64,000 bases of DNA from Cytobacillus citreus (GTDB taxonomy: Bacteria > Bacillota > Bacilli > Bacillales > Cytobacillaceae). The notes beneath the pieces are model-generated. The model saw nothing but the letters and a program-made list of their open reading frames with translations. It was not told the origin of the DNA and searched no databases. The position numbers and the translations under genes were made by a program. The stretch lies in the NCBI RefSeq assembly GCF_018343665.1, contig NZ_JAGYPM010000003.1, positions 186,001-250,000 of the forward strand. The letters run 5' to 3'. Below are positions 9,232-18,506 of this stretch, piece after piece. The stretch's first letter is position 1, and every line of letters starts with the position of its first letter.

Positions 9232-9942
9232 TTATTGTTCCAACCAATTATAAAAGGGGATGGATTTTGTTGTTTGTGCCGAGCCTTCATTGGCTTTATA
9301 TCGGTGCTGTGATTGATTTTGTCTAAACTTTTTACCATAACTTTTTGCTTGTTCGATTGTTTTGATTCCATTCTTCTTCCACTCGAACAAAATTCTATCA
9401 ATATAACGAAAATTTAGCTTTCCTGAAATCACGGCTTCTCTAAGTGCAGCTTTTATAATGTGAGGATCATGATGATCATCATCCATCCATAATGCAAGAG
9501 TCTCACATTCAAATGGTGATAAAGGCCGACCAAACTCCTGTTCAAAGCATGTATATAAATCTGTTTCATTTTGCTGATTTATGACTGCAGCTTCTTGTTT
9601 ATTCTTTAAAAGAAAATGATCAATTAGTTTTTCTAATAAAGGTTCAATATTGTACCTTTCATATCGGATTCCTTCAGCTGAATAATTGTCTTTAATTTCT
9701 ATATAACCTTTTTGAATTAATTTTCTCAGTATTTCAGTACACTCTGATACAGAAATGGTCATACGTGAAGACAACTCAACTGGGGTAGGAAATTCATTTC
9801 CTTTCTCGATAAAAGAAATGACATGCAATATTAAAACTAATTCATGCTCATAGAGATTCATTTCTTTATAGTGATTTAATAAAGCTCCAGGTATCGTTAC
9901 ATTTCCTTCCTGGAGCCACTTTAATATATCTGTTTTAGACAT
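9232..9942 (-). CDS. dnaD: Primosomal/replication initiation protein DnaD
   Basis: The product has 236 residues from the ATG at 9942, which has AGAGGTG nearby; the longer frame to 10065 starts in repeat DNA and is rejected. DnaD helps load the replicative helicase at oriC and at restart sites, with DnaB and DnaI. The N-terminal part is a winged-helix oligomerisation domain (about 1-110, with LNHYKEMNLYEHELVLI early on). The C-terminal DnaD domain (about 130-200) contains the FEQEFGRPLSPFE motif and the later YIDRILFEW motif. A basic tail follows. It precedes nth, as in other Bacilli. Confidence 0.93.
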   Translation of the reverse strand: MSKTDILKWLQEGNVTIPGALLNHYKEMNLYEHELVLILHVISFIEKGNEFPTPVELSSRMTISVSECTEILRKLIQKGYIEIKDNYSAEGIRYERYNIEPLLEKLIDHFLLKNKQEAAVINQQNETDLYTCFEQEFGRPLSPFECETLALWMDDDHHDPHIIKAALREAVISGKLNFRYIDRILFEWKKNGIKTIEQAKSYGKKFRQNQSQHRYKANEGSAQTTKSIPFYNWLEQ

Positions 9943-10025
9943 CCCTGACACCTCTTTATAAGTATAGCATGAACAGCCCATATCTAGTAAGGAGTATAAT
10001 CGGTAACTTTTTTCAGCTAACAGAG

Positions 10026-10262
10026 GAACAAATGCGCAAGCGCCTTGCTCACCTCCGACAAGCACAAGACGAGCCTCACGGAAAGGTGTTCTTTACCTTT
10101 CTGGGAGGATTGGCTTGTGACCTCGAGGTCGACAAAAACGCGACGTCCTGTCGCATTGTCGACACTAGTACGTCCTGTACGTCGGAGGTAGGCGCTGGAG
10201 CTGAACGTAGATAAACTATATCTCAAGTTATCAACAGATAGCGAAAATTATAATTTCCTATA
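10026..10262 (+). repeat. Family-1 repeat, full copy with shared tail
   Basis: Order: AAATGCGCAAGCGCCTTG head, CGACAAGCACAAGACGAGCC block, GGATTGGCTTGTGACCTCGAG, then CGACGTCCTGTCGCATTGTCG, CACTAGTACGTCCTGTACG, GTAGGCGCTGGAGCT and a tail (about 10208-10262) almost identical to that at 59857-59917. It lies between dnaD and asnS and ends at the T-run side of the asnS terminator. The frames translated across it are not real genes. Confidence 0.8.
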
Positions 10263-10265
10263 CAG

Positions 10266-10297
10266 TAAAAAAAGAAATCGGCAGAATTACCGATTTC
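10266..10297 (-). terminator. asnS terminator
   Basis: On the minus strand GAAATCGG (10297-10290) pairs with CCGATTTC (10281-10274), followed by a seven-T run. It lies downstream of asnS. Confidence 0.85.
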
Positions 10298-10354
10298 CTC
10301 TTAAACTTTTCACATCTCACATCCAACCTCAGAATTTCGTATTGCGATTTCTAA

Positions 10355-11650
10355 TTATGGATATAAACGATTTAATAATCTAGGGAATGGAATGGATTCA
10401 CGGACATGTTCCACTCCACTAATCCATGCTACGGTTCTTTCAAGGCCAAGACCAAATCCTGAATGAGGAACAGAACCATATTGACGCAGCTCTAAATACC
10501 ATCCATACGCGTCTAAATCAAGGTTATGCTCTTCCAAACGCTGCTTCAGAAGATCATAATCATGAATACGCTCTGATCCACCGATAATCTCTCCATAGCC
10601 TTCAGGAGCAATTAAGTCAGCACATAGAACTACATCTTCTCGATTTGGATCTGGCTGCATGTAAAATGGTTTTAATGACGTTGGATAATGAGTGATGAAA
10701 ACTGGCTTATCATAGCTCTCAGCAATTGCTGTTTCATGCGGAGCTCCAAAATCATCTCCCCATTCAATATCATTAAACCCTTGTTCATGTAAAAATTTAA
10801 CCGCTTCATCATAGGTAATGCGAGGAAAAGGTGCCTTTACCTTCCCTAGCTTTGATGTGTCGCGACCTAATGTTTTTAACTCTAAGCTGCAATTTTTTAA
10901 TACAGATTGAACAATATGAGAAACATATTCCTCCTGCACCTTTAAGCTATCCTCATGTTCATAAAAAGCCATCTCAGGTTCAATCATCCAGAACTCAATT
11001 AAATGGCGACGTGTTTTTGATTTTTCCGCTCTAAATGTAGGACCAAATGAGAAAACCTTTCCAAGAGCCATAGCAGCTGCTTCCATATATAATTGTCCGC
11101 TTTGAGATAGATAAGCATCTTCATCGAAATATTTAGTATGGAATAATTCAGATGTACCTTCTGGTGCACTTCCGGTCAAAATCGGAGGATCAATCTTTGC
11201 AAAGCCTTGTTCATTATAAAATTCATATGTAGCTCTAATGATTTCGTTTCGAATTTTCATAACTGCATGTTGGCGACGAGAGCGGAGCCACAAATGACGG
11301 TTATCCATTAAAAATTCTGTTCCATGCTCCTTAGGTGTGATTGGATAATCAACAGCAGCATGAATCACTTCAATTCCTGTTACAAGTAATTCAAAACCAA
11401 ATGGAGAGCGCTCATCCTTTTGGATTTTCCCTGTAACATAAAGGGATGATTCTTGTGTCACTGATTTTGCCGCTTGGAATACTTCCTCTGGGACTTCACT
11501 TTTGACAATAACTCCTTGAATAAATCCTGTTCCATCACGAAGTTGAAGGAAAGCAATTTTTCCGCTAGAGCGTTTATTCGCAACCCATGCTCCAATTTTC
11601 ACCTCTTGTTCAACATATTTGTATACTTCAGATATTGTCGTTTTAATCAC
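10355..11650 (-). CDS. asnS: Asparaginyl-tRNA synthetase
   Basis: The product has 431 residues starting at GTG 11650, with GGAGG 8 bases upstream; the in-frame TTG at 11665 overlaps that site. It charges tRNA-Asn with asparagine. It has an N-terminal OB-fold anticodon-binding domain (about 1-100) and a class II catalytic core, with motif 2 ([11 protein letters not shown], near residue 208) and motif 3 (GFGLGLERT, near 398-406). B. subtilis AsnS is 430 residues. No T-box leader is visible upstream; the 11651-11731 region is short and unstructured. It is flanked by repeats on both sides, so it is probably transcribed alone. Confidence 0.95.
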   Translation of the reverse strand: MIKTTISEVYKYVEQEVKIGAWVANKRSSGKIAFLQLRDGTGFIQGVIVKSEVPEEVFQAAKSVTQESSLYVTGKIQKDERSPFGFELLVTGIEVIHAAVDYPITPKEHGTEFLMDNRHLWLRSRRQHAVMKIRNEIIRATYEFYNEQGFAKIDPPILTGSAPEGTSELFHTKYFDEDAYLSQSGQLYMEAAAMALGKVFSFGPTFRAEKSKTRRHLIEFWMIEPEMAFYEHEDSLKVQEEYVSHIVQSVLKNCSLELKTLGRDTSKLGKVKAPFPRITYDEAVKFLHEQGFNDIEWGDDFGAPHETAIAESYDKPVFITHYPTSLKPFYMQPDPNREDVVLCADLIAPEGYGEIIGGSERIHDYDLLKQRLEEHNLDLDAYGWYLELRQYGSVPHSGFGLGLERTVAWISGVEHVRESIPFPRLLNRLYP

Positions 11651-11731
11651 TAATGTTCCCTCCAAAAACTAGCAAATCTCATGTTATGTATCCTATATAT
11701 TATACCTTCCAGCTAAAGCACAAGCAACAAT

Positions 11732-11880
11732 GAAAAGCGCAAGCGCCTTGAAAGAGGTTCGTCGACTAAAAACTGCCACGTCCTGTGGCAAACATCGACG
11801 TCAGCACATCCTGTGCAAGTCCGACAAGCACAAGACAAGCCTTTCGGAAAGGTGTACTTTTCCTTCATGGGAAAAAACAT
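11732..11880 (+). repeat. Family-1 repeat, rearranged module order
   Basis: It starts with GAAAAGCGCAAGCGCCTTG, then carries GCCACGTCCTGTGGC and GCACATCCTGTGC palindromic modules before the CCGACAAGCACAAGACAAGCC block, the reverse order to the copy at 10026. It lies between asnS and aspB and runs into the aspB hairpin. Confidence 0.7.
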
Positions 11881-11889
11881 AATTAAAGC

Positions 11890-11910
11890 AGCAGCCGATT
11901 TCTTCGGCTG
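11890..11910. terminator. Hairpin downstream of aspB
   Basis: GCAGCCGA and TCGGCTGC form a GC-rich stem 9 bases after the aspB stop. The minus-strand tract after it is TGCTTTAATTATG then T-run, so termination is likely but not ideal. Confidence 0.6.
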
Positions 11911-11918
11911 CCACTTTT

Positions 11919-13109
11919 TTATTTCATATTTTTTTCGACAAATTGATGAATTCGATCTACTGCTTTTTCTAATAAATCTAAAGATGTTGCATACGATAAA
12001 CGAATGTTATTCGGTGCACCAAAGCCAGAGCCAGGGATAACCGCAACCATTGCATCTTCAAGCAAAGCTTTTGAAAAATCATCAACATTTTCGAATCCTG
12101 TTAATTCGGCAGCCTCTTTAACATTTGGGAATAAATAAAAAGCACCTTGAGGCTTTATACATGAAAAACCAGGAATAGCAATTAACTTATCGTAGATAAG
12201 GTTTAATCGATGTTCAAATGCTTCTTGCATTTCTTTAAGCATTTTTTGTGAACCCGAATAAGCAGCTATTGCTCCATATTGAGCAGTTGTAGTTGGATTA
12301 GAAGTGCTGTGACTTGCAAGGTTTGTCATTGCTTTAATAAGATCTTTATTTCCTGCTGCGTATCCAATTCTCCAACCTGTCATGGAATGAGATTTTGAAA
12401 CACCATTTATGATAATTGTTTGCTCTTTTAATTCAGGAGAAATCTCAGCTATAGATACATGCTTAAACTTACCATAAACTAGCTTTTCATAAATTTCATC
12501 AGACACAATTAGAATATTATGATTTAAACAAACCTCACCTAATGCCTTTAATTCTTCTTCTGAATAAAGCATTCCTGTTGGATTACTAGGTGAATTGATT
12601 ATTACGGCCTTTGTCTTATCCGTTATGGCAGTTCTTAATTGTTCAGGGGTAATTTTATACTCATTCTCCTCTTTACCCTCTACATAAACGGGAATGCCAT
12701 CTGCTAATTTTACTTGTTCAGGATAGCTTACCCAATATGGGGTTGGGATAATAACCTCATCCCCTTCATCAAGGAGTGCCTGAAATAATGTATACAGTGC
12801 ATGCTTCGCACCACTTGCAACAATAATTTCACTTGGATCATATTCAATTCCTTGATCATGTTTAAACTTTTCAACAATTTCCTTTTTCAGAGCAGGAAGA
12901 CCAGCAGAAGGTGTGTATTTCGTATGACCTTCATTCATTGATTGAACTGCTGCATCGATTATATGTTGAGGAGTATTAAAATCGGGTTCACCTGCTCCTA
13001 AACCTATTACATCAAACCCCTGCGCCTTTAATTCTTTTGCTTTCGCAGTAATTGCAAGTGTTGAAGATGGTGTTAATGCTTTTACTCTTTGTGCAAGATG
13101 AATCTTCAT
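11919..13109 (-). CDS. aspB: Aspartate aminotransferase
   Basis: The product has 396 residues, with a GGAGGA site 8 bases before the ATG. It is a class I pyridoxal-phosphate aminotransferase that interconverts aspartate and oxaloacetate with 2-oxoglutarate/glutamate. Signs: AGEPDFNTP near the N-terminus (residues 39-47), NSPSNPTG (172-179), DEIYEKL (204-210) and the cofactor lysine Lys239 in GVSKSHSMTGWRIGY. The length is close to the 393 of B. subtilis AspB, which also precedes asnS. A 189-bp mobile repeat lies between it and ypmB, so any ypmB-aspB-asnS co-transcription must pass through that structure. Confidence 0.93.
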   Translation of the reverse strand: MKIHLAQRVKALTPSSTLAITAKAKELKAQGFDVIGLGAGEPDFNTPQHIIDAAVQSMNEGHTKYTPSAGLPALKKEIVEKFKHDQGIEYDPSEIIVASGAKHALYTLFQALLDEGDEVIIPTPYWVSYPEQVKLADGIPVYVEGKEENEYKITPEQLRTAITDKTKAVIINSPSNPTGMLYSEEELKALGEVCLNHNILIVSDEIYEKLVYGKFKHVSIAEISPELKEQTIIINGVSKSHSMTGWRIGYAAGNKDLIKAMTNLASHSTSNPTTTAQYGAIAAYSGSQKMLKEMQEAFEHRLNLIYDKLIAIPGFSCIKPQGAFYLFPNVKEAAELTGFENVDDFSKALLEDAMVAVIPGSGFGAPNNIRLSYATSLDLLEKAVDRIHQFVEKNMK

Positions 13110-13150
13110 TTCAATATTCCTCCACTCTTATTAGGTAGTTCATATTTAAT

Positions 13151-13339
13151 TGGCTGTGTTTAACTTCCCTGTTGATTTCCGCTGCAGGCACTCGCTTTCC
13201 GCGGGCGGTCCGGAAGCCTCCTCGTCTCTATCGCTCCTGCGGGGTCTCCCTTTGACTCGCTTCTCCCACAGGAGTCTCGTGCCTTCCGCTCCAATCAACA
13301 ACAAAATAGTATTTTCAACACTGAGCTTTAACACAGCCA
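13151..13339. mobile_element. MITE-like element (family 2) with terminal inverted repeats
   Basis: It is 189 bp long. The first 10 bases, TGGCTGTGTT, are the exact inverse complement of the last 10, AACACAGCCA. TTTAAT flanks it on both sides (13145-13150 and 13340-13345), consistent with a target-site duplication. The inside folds as a long imperfect hairpin (GTTGATT with AATCAAC, GGCAC with GTGCC) and is much more GC-rich than its surroundings. No protein is encoded; the open frames on either strand are by-products of the hairpin. Similar GC-rich hairpin repeats are common in Bacillaceae genomes from what I recall. No matching transposase is in the window. Confidence 0.8.
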
Positions 13340-13355
13340 TTTAATTTAGTCTTTC

Positions 13356-13841
13356 TTATAAGTTCTCAATATTCTTGAGCCATTTCCCTGTTTCAAAATC
13401 AACATAATAATAATTTATTAAATCTCCCTCAGTACGGTAGTATATTTCCCATATAGGGACATTCTTTTCTATTATCCCAAGTCGAATGGATATGATTTCT
13501 TTCGGATTTTTTTCTACTTTTAGTTTATTTAATGCTTCTTGTTTCGACACTCCATCTTTCACATTTCGGACAATAATTCTACCTTCCTTTTCAGGTATCC
13601 AAACATAGATGGCTGTCCCATTTTTGTCCTTGCCTTTTAATACATAATAGGTTTCTTGGCCATTGTATAATTGAAAGTCATCTACTTCTTTCAGCCTAGT
13701 TTCTTTCAATGCGACCTCTATTGCTTTCTTTTCGGCTGCTTTTACTGGTTCAACAGCTTTTAAATACACGAAAATCCCAGATCCTAAACCAACTGCAAGT
13801 ATAATTAAGAATATAATAATTATTTTTTTCACATTTGTCAC
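13356..13841 (-). CDS. ypmB: YpmB-like protein (DUF5590)
   Basis: The product has 161 residues, with one N-terminal membrane anchor (about 5-27) preceded by MTNVKK, then an outside domain made of two similar PepSY-like halves (about 35-90 and 95-161), each beginning with an alpha segment rich in Ala/Lys and Glu. It matches the YpmB family, found before aspB in Bacilli. The function is unknown; the fold suggests a regulatory or peptidase-inhibitor-like domain facing the outside. It follows ypmA by 5 bases and is probably co-transcribed. Confidence 0.8.
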   Translation of the reverse strand: MTNVKKIIIIFLIILAVGLGSGIFVYLKAVEPVKAAEKKAIEVALKETRLKEVDDFQLYNGQETYYVLKGKDKNGTAIYVWIPEKEGRIIVRNVKDGVSKQEALNKLKVEKNPKEIISIRLGIIEKNVPIWEIYYRTEGDLINYYYVDFETGKWLKNIENL

Positions 13842-13846
13842 TCTTC

Positions 13847-14017
13847 TTATGTACGATAAATTGAAAAAACTGCTTTATTTTGATCTTCCTTATCAAGTGC
13901 TAAACCAAACATTAAATCTTTTTCTTTTAATGTTCTATTTAATACATCAACAACCTTATAGAGGTCTGGACTAAGTTGAATTTTCAATGTTGAAATAACC
14001 TCAATTTTGCTTTCCAT
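13847..14017 (-). CDS. ypmA: YpmA-like small protein (DUF4264)
   Basis: The product has 56 residues from the ATG at 14017, with GGAGGAATTCC upstream; the frame up to 14098 is an artefact. It begins MESKIEVISTLKI and contains the KEKDLMFGLALDKED motif, as in the 56-residue YpmA of B. subtilis. It is a small soluble protein of unknown role, always linked to ypmB. Confidence 0.82.
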   Translation of the reverse strand: MESKIEVISTLKIQLSPDLYKVVDVLNRTLKEKDLMFGLALDKEDQNKAVFSIYRT

Positions 14018-14185
14018 ACTGGAATTCCTCCTCAAGTACAACAATATTTGTAACTCATACACAATTAACACATCGTACAAACTATATGTACGTAACATTT
14101 TAAACCTTAATCTTTAGTATAACAGCTCTAAGTAAAGCCTTGAATAAAAAAACTAATATTTTTTCTAATCCACTTTCGTTATTTA

Positions 14186-14207
14186 GCTGCGCTTAATTAA
14201 GCGCAGC
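14186..14207. terminator. Perfect 22-bp palindrome downstream of dinG
   Basis: GCTGCGCTTAATTAAGCGCAGC is its own inverse complement. A pyrimidine-rich tract (CCCTTTTACTTTTTTC) follows on the plus strand, whereas the nearby gene that would use it, dinG, is on the minus strand, where no T-run follows. It may be a terminator of weak form or a protein-binding site. Confidence 0.5.
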
Positions 14208-14224
14208 CCTTTTACTTTTTTCAA

Positions 14225-17029
14225 TTAGTTCATCGACTTTTTTATGGTATCAATCATACCGTCAATTTTACTTTTATTTATTGGGATTTTAGGAATAGAT
14301 TCTAAAAATGCTTTCCCATAATGAGTCGTAATAATTCTTCGATCAAAAATAAAAATAAATCCTTTATCACTTCTGGTTCTAATCAATCTGCCAAATCCCT
14401 GTTTAAAGCGAATAATCGCATCTGGCAAGGAATAATCTGAAAATGCATTTCCGCCATTTTGTTTAATTTGATCACATTTTGCTTCTGTGTAAGGATCATC
14501 GGGAGGTGAAAAAGGTAATCTTATTATTATTAAGCATGACAAATCTTCTCCAGGGATGTCTACCCCCTCCCAAAAACTGTTTGTGCCTAATAAGATTGCC
14601 TTATCAAACTTTTGAAAATTCCTTGTTAATCTTGAGCGGCTCCCACTGGAAATACCTTGTGCAATAATAGCATAATCATCAAGAAAACCCGACTCTTTAA
14701 TGAGTTCGTATGTTTTTCTTAGCATTTCGTGGGAAGTAAATAAAATAAGCATCCTACCTTTTGTCACTTCTGCAATTGAAATAATATGTTCGCTAATGGC
14801 CGTAACATACTCCTCTATTGGAACCGCATTAACCTCTGGTAAGTCCTCTGGAATAAATAGCTTTACTTGTTCTTCATAATCAAATGGTGATGGAATCTGT
14901 TCAACCGAACAATCAGAAAGCTTTAAACCAAGTTCGTTTAAAATATAATGAAAGGAATTTTTCACCGACAAAGTGGCCGATGTAATAATGACTGATTCCT
15001 TCTTATCAAAGAAATCCTGCTTAAGAATATCGCCAACCTCAATAGGCTGTGCATAAATTGTCGTTGCATTTTGCATAGATCTTACATCTAATTCGATCCA
15101 TATTACATAATCATCGGAAGGATGTAAAATGGCTTTTTTTATAACTAGCATTATTTCTTTTAGTTCTACACATAATGTTACAAGCTCTTCCATAAACGAT
15201 TTTTCACGTGCAGATAAATGATCTTTGATTGAGCTAATGAAATCTAATCTATTATTTAATTCAGTATAAAAATCCTTTAATTGAAAGAGAAAACGCTCCG
15301 CACTAGTTTCAACTGCCTTCCACTCCTTACTTGTTTCATCAGCTGAAATACGGCAGTTTATTCGATTATATCCTTTTCTAGACCTAGTTTTCTTTTTCGC
15401 AAACACCCCAATTATTTTAAACAGCTCATCCATTTCAAAAAGAAGTTCAATCATCATTTGATTTAATTCAAAGGAATGTTTTAACTCATCATCTCTTCTC
15501 TCATCTTTTTCAATGATTTGCTCAAGCTTATATAACAATTGCTTTTGCTCCAAATGTCCAATTCGACCGAGCAAGAAACGAGTTTGCAAATAGTCTAATG
15601 TAAATCCAAAATGCTTGCCTGAAGCCTTGACAAAATGATGACCTTCATCAATTACAACATGGCTATATTCAGGCAGTATTTTATTATCTGCTACTAAATC
15701 CGATAATAGCAAGGCATGATTAGTAATAATGATATCTGATTTTAAAGCTGCATTTCTCGCTCGGTAATAGAAATCTCGAGAAAGCCATGATTTATTTTGA
15801 AGGAAAATGGCTTCATCATTTTTTATTTTATTCCAATAAATCATACCTCCACTTGATAAATTTAACTCATCGATGTCTCCAGTATTCGTTTCTGTCAACC
15901 AAACAAGTATTTGCATTTTCGTTAAGACGGTATCGTAATTATCTTCCTTATCTTTTAATGTTTGTTCAAATTTAGCCAAACTTAAATAATGACTTCTTCC
16001 TTTTAGCAATACAGCTTTTAGTGGGAAAGGAAGCATTTTTTGCAATTTTGGGATATCATTTGAAAGAAGCTGAGCTTGCAGATTTGTCGTAAATGTACTA
16101 ACAACAACTGGTTGTCCAATTTCTTTTCCAAAAATAACTGCTGGGATCAAGTAAGCTAAAGATTTGCCTACTCCAGTACCAGCTTCAATGATGGCATGTC
16201 TTTTTTGTGTAAAGGCTCTATATACAGAATCCATCATTGAAAATTGACCTGAACGAATTTCATAGGCAGGAAAAGTTTTTTTGAAAAGCTCTGTCTTCTG
16301 CGATTGCTGAGTAGGGAACTCCATCTTATCATGATGGTTGTAATCAATTTGATCTAGGGTCCTTTTTAATGCAATTCCATGATGAATTTCGAGATCATCC
16401 TGTAAATATTCAATCGAAGATTCTTTTTGAATAATGATATTATCGAGAAGTAAATCTAAATCACTTTTTAATGAACCAGAGAGCTTATGAATTTGTTTGG
16501 TTGTATTTAATGGTAATTTTTCAAGGCGGACTAAAAGGCGCAATAATAATTCCGCAGTCACATAAGCGTCACTGTCTGCCTGGTGCGGACGCTCATGATT
16601 TAGCCCTTCTCTTTGAGCTAATTCTGACAATTGAAAGCTATCTGCGGTTGGTATTAATATTCTTGAAAGCTCTACTGTATCTAATACAGGACCATAAAAG
16701 CCATTATATCCAGCCTCAATTAGCTCTTCTTGTAAAAACGAAAGATCAAAAAGAACATTATGGGCGACAAAATAAGCATCTTCTAATAGGGTATGCACTT
16801 TAGGAGCGATTTCAGAAAAAACGGGAGCATCTTGCACTATTTCATCATCTAACCCCGTTAATTCTTCAATAAATGGAGGAATTGGCTTTCCAGGGTTTAT
16901 AAGAGAGGAGAATTCTTCAATTATTTTTCCGTTTTTGATTACAACAGCAGCAAACTGTATTATTTTATCACCCTTTTTCGGTGAATTCCCTGTTGTTTCC
17001 AAATCAATCACAACATATTTATTACCCAT
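14225..17029 (-). CDS. dinG: DinG-family exonuclease/helicase-like protein
   Basis: The product has 934 residues with an AGAGGTG site. The N-terminal DEDD exonuclease domain (about 4-170) shows VIDLETTG with Asp9 and Glu11, Asp95, and HQADSDAY with His149 and Asp154. The C-terminal part (about 250-934) is a superfamily 2 helicase core with Walker A EAGTGVGKS (282-290) and a DEGH box (461-464). The four cysteines that hold the Fe-S cluster in E. coli DinG are not seen between these motifs. In Staphylococcus the homologue is reported as a 3'-5' exonuclease rather than a helicase, and the same is likely here. A role in DNA repair is inferred. Confidence 0.9.
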   Translation of the reverse strand: MGNKYVVIDLETTGNSPKKGDKIIQFAAVVIKNGKIIEEFSSLINPGKPIPPFIEELTGLDDEIVQDAPVFSEIAPKVHTLLEDAYFVAHNVLFDLSFLQEELIEAGYNGFYGPVLDTVELSRILIPTADSFQLSELAQREGLNHERPHQADSDAYVTAELLLRLLVRLEKLPLNTTKQIHKLSGSLKSDLDLLLDNIIIQKESSIEYLQDDLEIHHGIALKRTLDQIDYNHHDKMEFPTQQSQKTELFKKTFPAYEIRSGQFSMMDSVYRAFTQKRHAIIEAGTGVGKSLAYLIPAVIFGKEIGQPVVVSTFTTNLQAQLLSNDIPKLQKMLPFPLKAVLLKGRSHYLSLAKFEQTLKDKEDNYDTVLTKMQILVWLTETNTGDIDELNLSSGGMIYWNKIKNDEAIFLQNKSWLSRDFYYRARNAALKSDIIITNHALLLSDLVADNKILPEYSHVVIDEGHHFVKASGKHFGFTLDYLQTRFLLGRIGHLEQKQLLYKLEQIIEKDERRDDELKHSFELNQMMIELLFEMDELFKIIGVFAKKKTRSRKGYNRINCRISADETSKEWKAVETSAERFLFQLKDFYTELNNRLDFISSIKDHLSAREKSFMEELVTLCVELKEIMLVIKKAILHPSDDYVIWIELDVRSMQNATTIYAQPIEVGDILKQDFFDKKESVIITSATLSVKNSFHYILNELGLKLSDCSVEQIPSPFDYEEQVKLFIPEDLPEVNAVPIEEYVTAISEHIISIAEVTKGRMLILFTSHEMLRKTYELIKESGFLDDYAIIAQGISSGSRSRLTRNFQKFDKAILLGTNSFWEGVDIPGEDLSCLIIIRLPFSPPDDPYTEAKCDQIKQNGGNAFSDYSLPDAIIRFKQGFGRLIRTRSDKGFIFIFDRRIITTHYGKAFLESIPKIPINKSKIDGMIDTIKKSMN

Positions 17030-17177
17030 ACTTCACACCTCTAACATTCAGTCATTCAAACGGTATCATAAAAACGGAAAAAGAAAAAGCAAAAAACTCC
17101 CTTCTTTTATTTTAAGCAGATATTTGGAAATATATAGCTTCACTTAAAGAGTAGGTAAATAAGCTATTCTTTTTTGC

Positions 17178-17214
17178 TAAAAAGGCTGACACGGTACATT
17201 CCCGTTCAGCCTAT
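17178..17214 (-). terminator. panBCD terminator
   Basis: On the minus strand AGGCTGA pairs with TCAGCCT, extended by a CGGG/CCGT part, followed by TTTTTAGC. It lies 34 bases after panD. Confidence 0.75.
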
Positions 17215-17245
17215 TTTGATTTATTCATTTTATTGCAAATTTAAT

Positions 17246-17629
17246 TTAAATAATTGTTCTTTCAGGCTCTTTATTAATCATTTCCTTGATTTTATTATTA
17301 TCGGCCATAATGGCAACTTTTGGTTTATGTGTTAATACTTTTTCTTCAGAAATTAATGCATAGGATATGATAATAACGATATCACCCTCTTGTACAAGTC
17401 GTGCCGCAGCTCCATTTACACAGATTACACCGCTTCCTCTCTTTCCAGGAATAATATATGTTTCAAATCTAGCTCCATTGTTATTATTGACAATTTGTAC
17501 CTTTTCATTGGCAACCATCCCGACTGCATCAAGTATATCAGTATCAATTGTAATGCTGCCTACATAATTTAAATTTGCTTCTGTTACAACAGCTCTGTGA
17601 ATTTTGCCGTTCATCATGGTGCGAAACAT
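17246..17629 (-). CDS. panD: Aspartate 1-decarboxylase proenzyme
   Basis: The product has 127 residues (the usual size), with a GGGGG site before the ATG. It makes beta-alanine from aspartate for pantothenate. The self-cleavage site Gly24-Ser25 lies in YVGSITID; Ser25 becomes the pyruvoyl group. It is the last gene of panB-panC-panD, 28 bases after panC. Confidence 0.95.
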   Translation of the reverse strand: MFRTMMNGKIHRAVVTEANLNYVGSITIDTDILDAVGMVANEKVQIVNNNNGARFETYIIPGKRGSGVICVNGAAARLVQEGDIVIIISYALISEEKVLTHKPKVAIMADNNKIKEMINKEPERTII

Positions 17630-17657
17630 GATGCTTCCCCCTAAAATATATTTATTT

Positions 17658-18506
17658 TCATTTTATATTCAAAACCAAATTATCTATTAAACGAACTTTT
17701 GAAAATTTAACTGCTAAGGCGATTATTATTTTGCCTTCCAATTGATTTAATTCTAAAAGATTTGGATAAGAATATATTTCTACATAGTCAATTTTGCCGT
17801 TTGTTTTACCTAAAATCATTTCTTTAATAAAAGAAATAACAAGATTTGGATTTTTTTCTCCATTTTCAATAAGGGCTTTTGCACCTTGCAAACTTTCATA
17901 TAGTACTGGTGCTTGATCCCTTTCATAAGAAAGCAAATTTACATTTCTTGAGCTTTTGGCAAGTCCATCTGATTCCCTTACAATTTCAATTGGAATAATT
18001 TCAATTGGAAAGTGAAAATCATTTACAAGTCCTTCAACAATGGCAATTTGTTGAGCATCTTTCATGCCAAAGTAAGCTTTTGTTGGCTGAACAATATTAA
18101 AAAGCTTTGTAAGTACCGTTGCAACGCCATCAAAATGCCCCATGCGGGATCTCCCGCATAATACATCCGTTCTGGCATTTACTTTCACTGTTACTGTCAA
18201 AGGCTCGGGATACATCTCCTCAACTAAAGGGTAAAAAATATAGTCTACACCATTGTTTTCAGCAAGCTTAGAATCACGTTCAAAATCTCTAGGATACGAG
18301 CTTAAATCCTCATTCAGTCCAAATTGGAGGGGATTTACAAAAATACTTAAAACAACAATGTCCGCTTCCCCTCTAGCCTTTTTAATTAGGGATAGATGAC
18401 CTTCATGCAAAAAACCCATCGTTGGTACAAATCCAATCGATTTCCCAATCATTTTTTCTTTTAATATGGTTGCCTGCATTTCATTAATTGAAGTAATTAC
18501 TTTCAT
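17658..18506 (-). CDS. panC: Pantothenate synthetase (pantoate-beta-alanine ligase)
   Basis: The product has 282 residues. It joins pantoate and beta-alanine with ATP. The [14 protein letters not shown] nucleotide motif (about 29-42) and [13 protein letters not shown], the KMSKS-like motif, are visible. Its ATG overlaps the panB stop as ATGA, and the ribosome site GGAGG is within the panB end, so the two are translationally coupled. Confidence 0.95.
   Translation of the reverse strand: MKVITSINEMQATILKEKMIGKSIGFVPTMGFLHEGHLSLIKKARGEADIVVLSIFVNPLQFGLNEDLSSYPRDFERDSKLAENNGVDYIFYPLVEEMYPEPLTVTVKVNARTDVLCGRSRMGHFDGVATVLTKLFNIVQPTKAYFGMKDAQQIAIVEGLVNDFHFPIEIIPIEIVRESDGLAKSSRNVNLLSYERDQAPVLYESLQGAKALIENGEKNPNLVISFIKEMILGKTNGKIDYVEIYSYPNLLELNQLEGKIIIALAVKFSKVRLIDNLVLNIK

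Noticed and set aside
9943-10226. N-terminal extension of DnaD and frames at 9969-10226
   Set aside because: They read through a family-1 repeat; the DnaD start at 9942 has its own ribosome site and family N-terminus.
11651-11731. T-box or other leader upstream of asnS
   Set aside because: The space is only about 80 bases before the repeat and holds no T-box motif or antiterminator pair.
13146-13344. Two 64-residue frames on opposite strands
   Set aside because: They lie inside the family-2 hairpin element and mirror each other; no ribosome sites.
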